Assembly: GCF_004920835.1 (NCBI RefSeq)
Contig: NZ_QFHO01000003.1
Span: 186,001 to 250,000, forward strand
Direction of reading: 5' to 3'
DNA length: 64,000 nt
From: Stenotrophomonas maltophilia
GTDB taxonomy: Bacteria > Pseudomonadota > Gammaproteobacteria > Xanthomonadales > Xanthomonadaceae
Shown: positions 62,848-64,000 of the stretch, in pieces
Layout: each line of letters opens with the position of its first letter
How positions within the stretch are numbered: position 1 is the stretch's first letter
Translations under genes and position numbers: made by a program
The notes under the pieces: generated by a model
The model's input: the letters and a program-made list of their open reading frames with translations, nothing else
Told to the model about the DNA's origin: nothing
Databases searched by the model: none

Positions 62848-64000
62848 TGAAAATCACCGGGCATAGCGCCGAGTCGATCTTCGACAGCATCCGCGACGGC
62901 ATCGGCAAGGGCCGCCTGCCGGCCGGCAGCGTGCTGCCGCCGGTGCGTGAATTGGCCGAGCAGCTGGGCGTGAACCGCAACACCGTGGCCGCTGCCTACA
63001 AGCGCCTGGATGCGGCGGGCCTGGCCAGCACGGCGGGCCGCCGTGGCACGGTGGTGCGCGGATTGCCGCCGACGCTGGCGCGCGAGGGCAGTACGCCGGG
63101 GCTGGCGCTGCAGGACCTGGCCGGCGGCAACCCGGATCCTCGCCTGTTGCCGAACCTGCGCCTGGCCCCGGCGGCGCCGCGCTTGTACGGCGTGGGCACG
63201 GTCGACCCGAGGTTACAGGCGCTGGCACGGGCCTCGCTGGATGCGGACTGCCCCGAAGGCTATGCGCTGGAGCTGACCCATGGCGCGGTCGATGGCATCG
63301 AGCGCCTGCTGGCGGCGTGGCTGCTGCCGGGCGATCGCATCGCGGTGGAAGATCCGTGTTTCCTCGGCAGCCTCAACGTGCTCAACGCGGTGGGTCACGC
63401 GCCGTTGCCGGTGGCGATGGACGCGCACGGCATGCAGGTCGAATCGCTGCGGCAGGCGCTGGGGGCCGGTGCACGCGCGGTGCTGCTGACCCCGCGGGCA
63501 CACAACCCGACCGGGGCCAGCCTGGATGCGAAGCGGGCGCGGGCGTTGCGCCAGCTGCTGGCGGCCTATCCGCAGGTGGCGGTGCTGATCGATGATCACT
63601 ACGCGCTGCTCTCGCAGCAGGCCTATCACTCGGTGCTGCCGCTGGATGGTCGTCGCTGGGCTGTGCTGCGCTCGTTGTCCAAGCCACTCGGTCCCGATCT
63701 GCGGCTGGCGTGGTTGGCCTGCGATGAAGAGACCGCGTCGCGGTTACGGTTGCGGTTGGCGTCCGGTACCGGCTGGGTCAGCCACCTGCTGCAGGATGCG
63801 GCGACTTCGGTGCTGGCATCGGCGACGCAGCAGGCGAAGATCGCGTCGGCAGGTGAGCGCTACCAGCAGCGGTTGCAGTCGCTGCAGGAACTGCTGCGTG
63901 CACGTGGCGTGCCGACACCGCAGCCGATGGAAGGATTGAACCTGTGGCTGCCGTTGCTGGCGGACAGCCATCCGCAGGTGCTGGCGCTGGCTTCGCGCGG
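62847..64000 (+). CDS. MocR-type GntR regulator fused to aminotransferase domain, partial
   Basis: At least 384 residues; runs off the right edge. Residues 1-75 are a GntR winged helix ('IFDSIRDGIGKGRLPAGSVL', 'ELAEQLGVNRNTVAAAYKRL'). The rest is a fold-type I PLP aminotransferase-like domain ('YALELTHGAVDGIERLLAAW', 'AVLLTPRAHNPTGASLDAKR'). The PLP Lys is in 'LRSLSKPLGPDLRLAWL'. Such regulators sense PLP or amino acids rather than catalyse. Divergent from yggS, so a B6-homeostasis regulator is a reasonable guess. Confidence 0.9.
   Translation, partial: MKITGHSAESIFDSIRDGIGKGRLPAGSVLPPVRELAEQLGVNRNTVAAAYKRLDAAGLASTAGRRGTVVRGLPPTLAREGSTPGLALQDLAGGNPDPRLLPNLRLAPAAPRLYGVGTVDPRLQALARASLDADCPEGYALELTHGAVDGIERLLAAWLLPGDRIAVEDPCFLGSLNVLNAVGHAPLPVAMDAHGMQVESLRQALGAGARAVLLTPRAHNPTGASLDAKRARALRQLLAAYPQVAVLIDDHYALLSQQAYHSVLPLDGRRWAVLRSLSKPLGPDLRLAWLACDEETASRLRLRLASGTGWVSHLLQDAATSVLASATQQAKIASAGERYQQRLQSLQELLRARGVPTPQPMEGLNLWLPLLADSHPQVLALASR

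Overview
The window is chromosomal DNA of a high-GC gammaproteobacterium, almost certainly Stenotrophomonas (S. maltophilia group). Three short palindromic elements with the GTAG head typical of S. maltophilia SMAG/REP repeats lie between host genes, and the host proteins (DcaP-like porin, FecI/FecR receptor operon, MocR-type regulator) fit Xanthomonadaceae. No rRNA or CRISPR array is present.

About 1-39.7 kb is a temperate siphophage, cut off at the left edge. Leftward early operon (1-5006): some 17 very small genes chained by 4-bp ATGA/GTGA overlaps, driven by a strong pL. Immunity region (5.06-7.3 kb): a LexA-type CI repressor, a two-HTH Cro/YdaS-like protein and five copies of one palindromic operator (two at pL, three around pRM/pR), plus a zinc-ribbon membrane protein downstream of cI that is probably expressed in the lysogen. 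Rightward early genes (7.3-13.5 kb): CII-family regulator, O-like initiator carrying a 22-bp-periodic iteron array inside its coding sequence, P-like partner, Ref-family nuclease, Lar-like protein, RusA resolvase and Q-type antiterminator. A possible moron membrane protein follows, then tandem terminators and the lysis cassette (GH19 endolysin, holin candidates, overlapping Rz/Rz1 spanins). An HNH gene, a candidate cos region and an HK97-type head module (TerS, TerL, portal, ClpP-like protease, capsid, connectors) come next. The lambda-like tail module follows (tube, G and GT by -1 frameshift, tape measure, M, L, K, I, J and fibre genes), with at least three intrinsic terminators inside the late operon. 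The right end carries accessory genes: an SRAP protein and a lower-GC two-gene unit of a predicted nucleotidyltransferase and an unknown partner, the best candidate here for an undescribed system. No attachment site was identified; the right boundary lies between about 39.73 and 41.25 kb.

From about 40 kb the DNA is host-like: a BLUF-fold protein lacking the photoactive residues, a tRNA-Leu(CAA), a lone receiver domain, a secreted Cys-rich peptide, a second SRAP protein, a GNAT enzyme, a triplicated tRNA-Glu(TTC)/tRNA-Ala(GGC) array, a MerR metal regulator, a GlxA-type AraC regulator, and a TlpA-like/DsbG redox pair. An arginine-type acid-resistance cluster (DcaP-like porin, AdiC-like antiporter, PLP decarboxylase) follows a perfect FNR box. 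After a CDF transporter comes an iron/heme-type operon with a Fur box (fecI, fecR, TonB-dependent receptor, chaN, tonB-like). The window ends with a glutamine amidotransferase, the PLP-homeostasis protein YggS and a divergent MocR regulator with direct-repeat operators.
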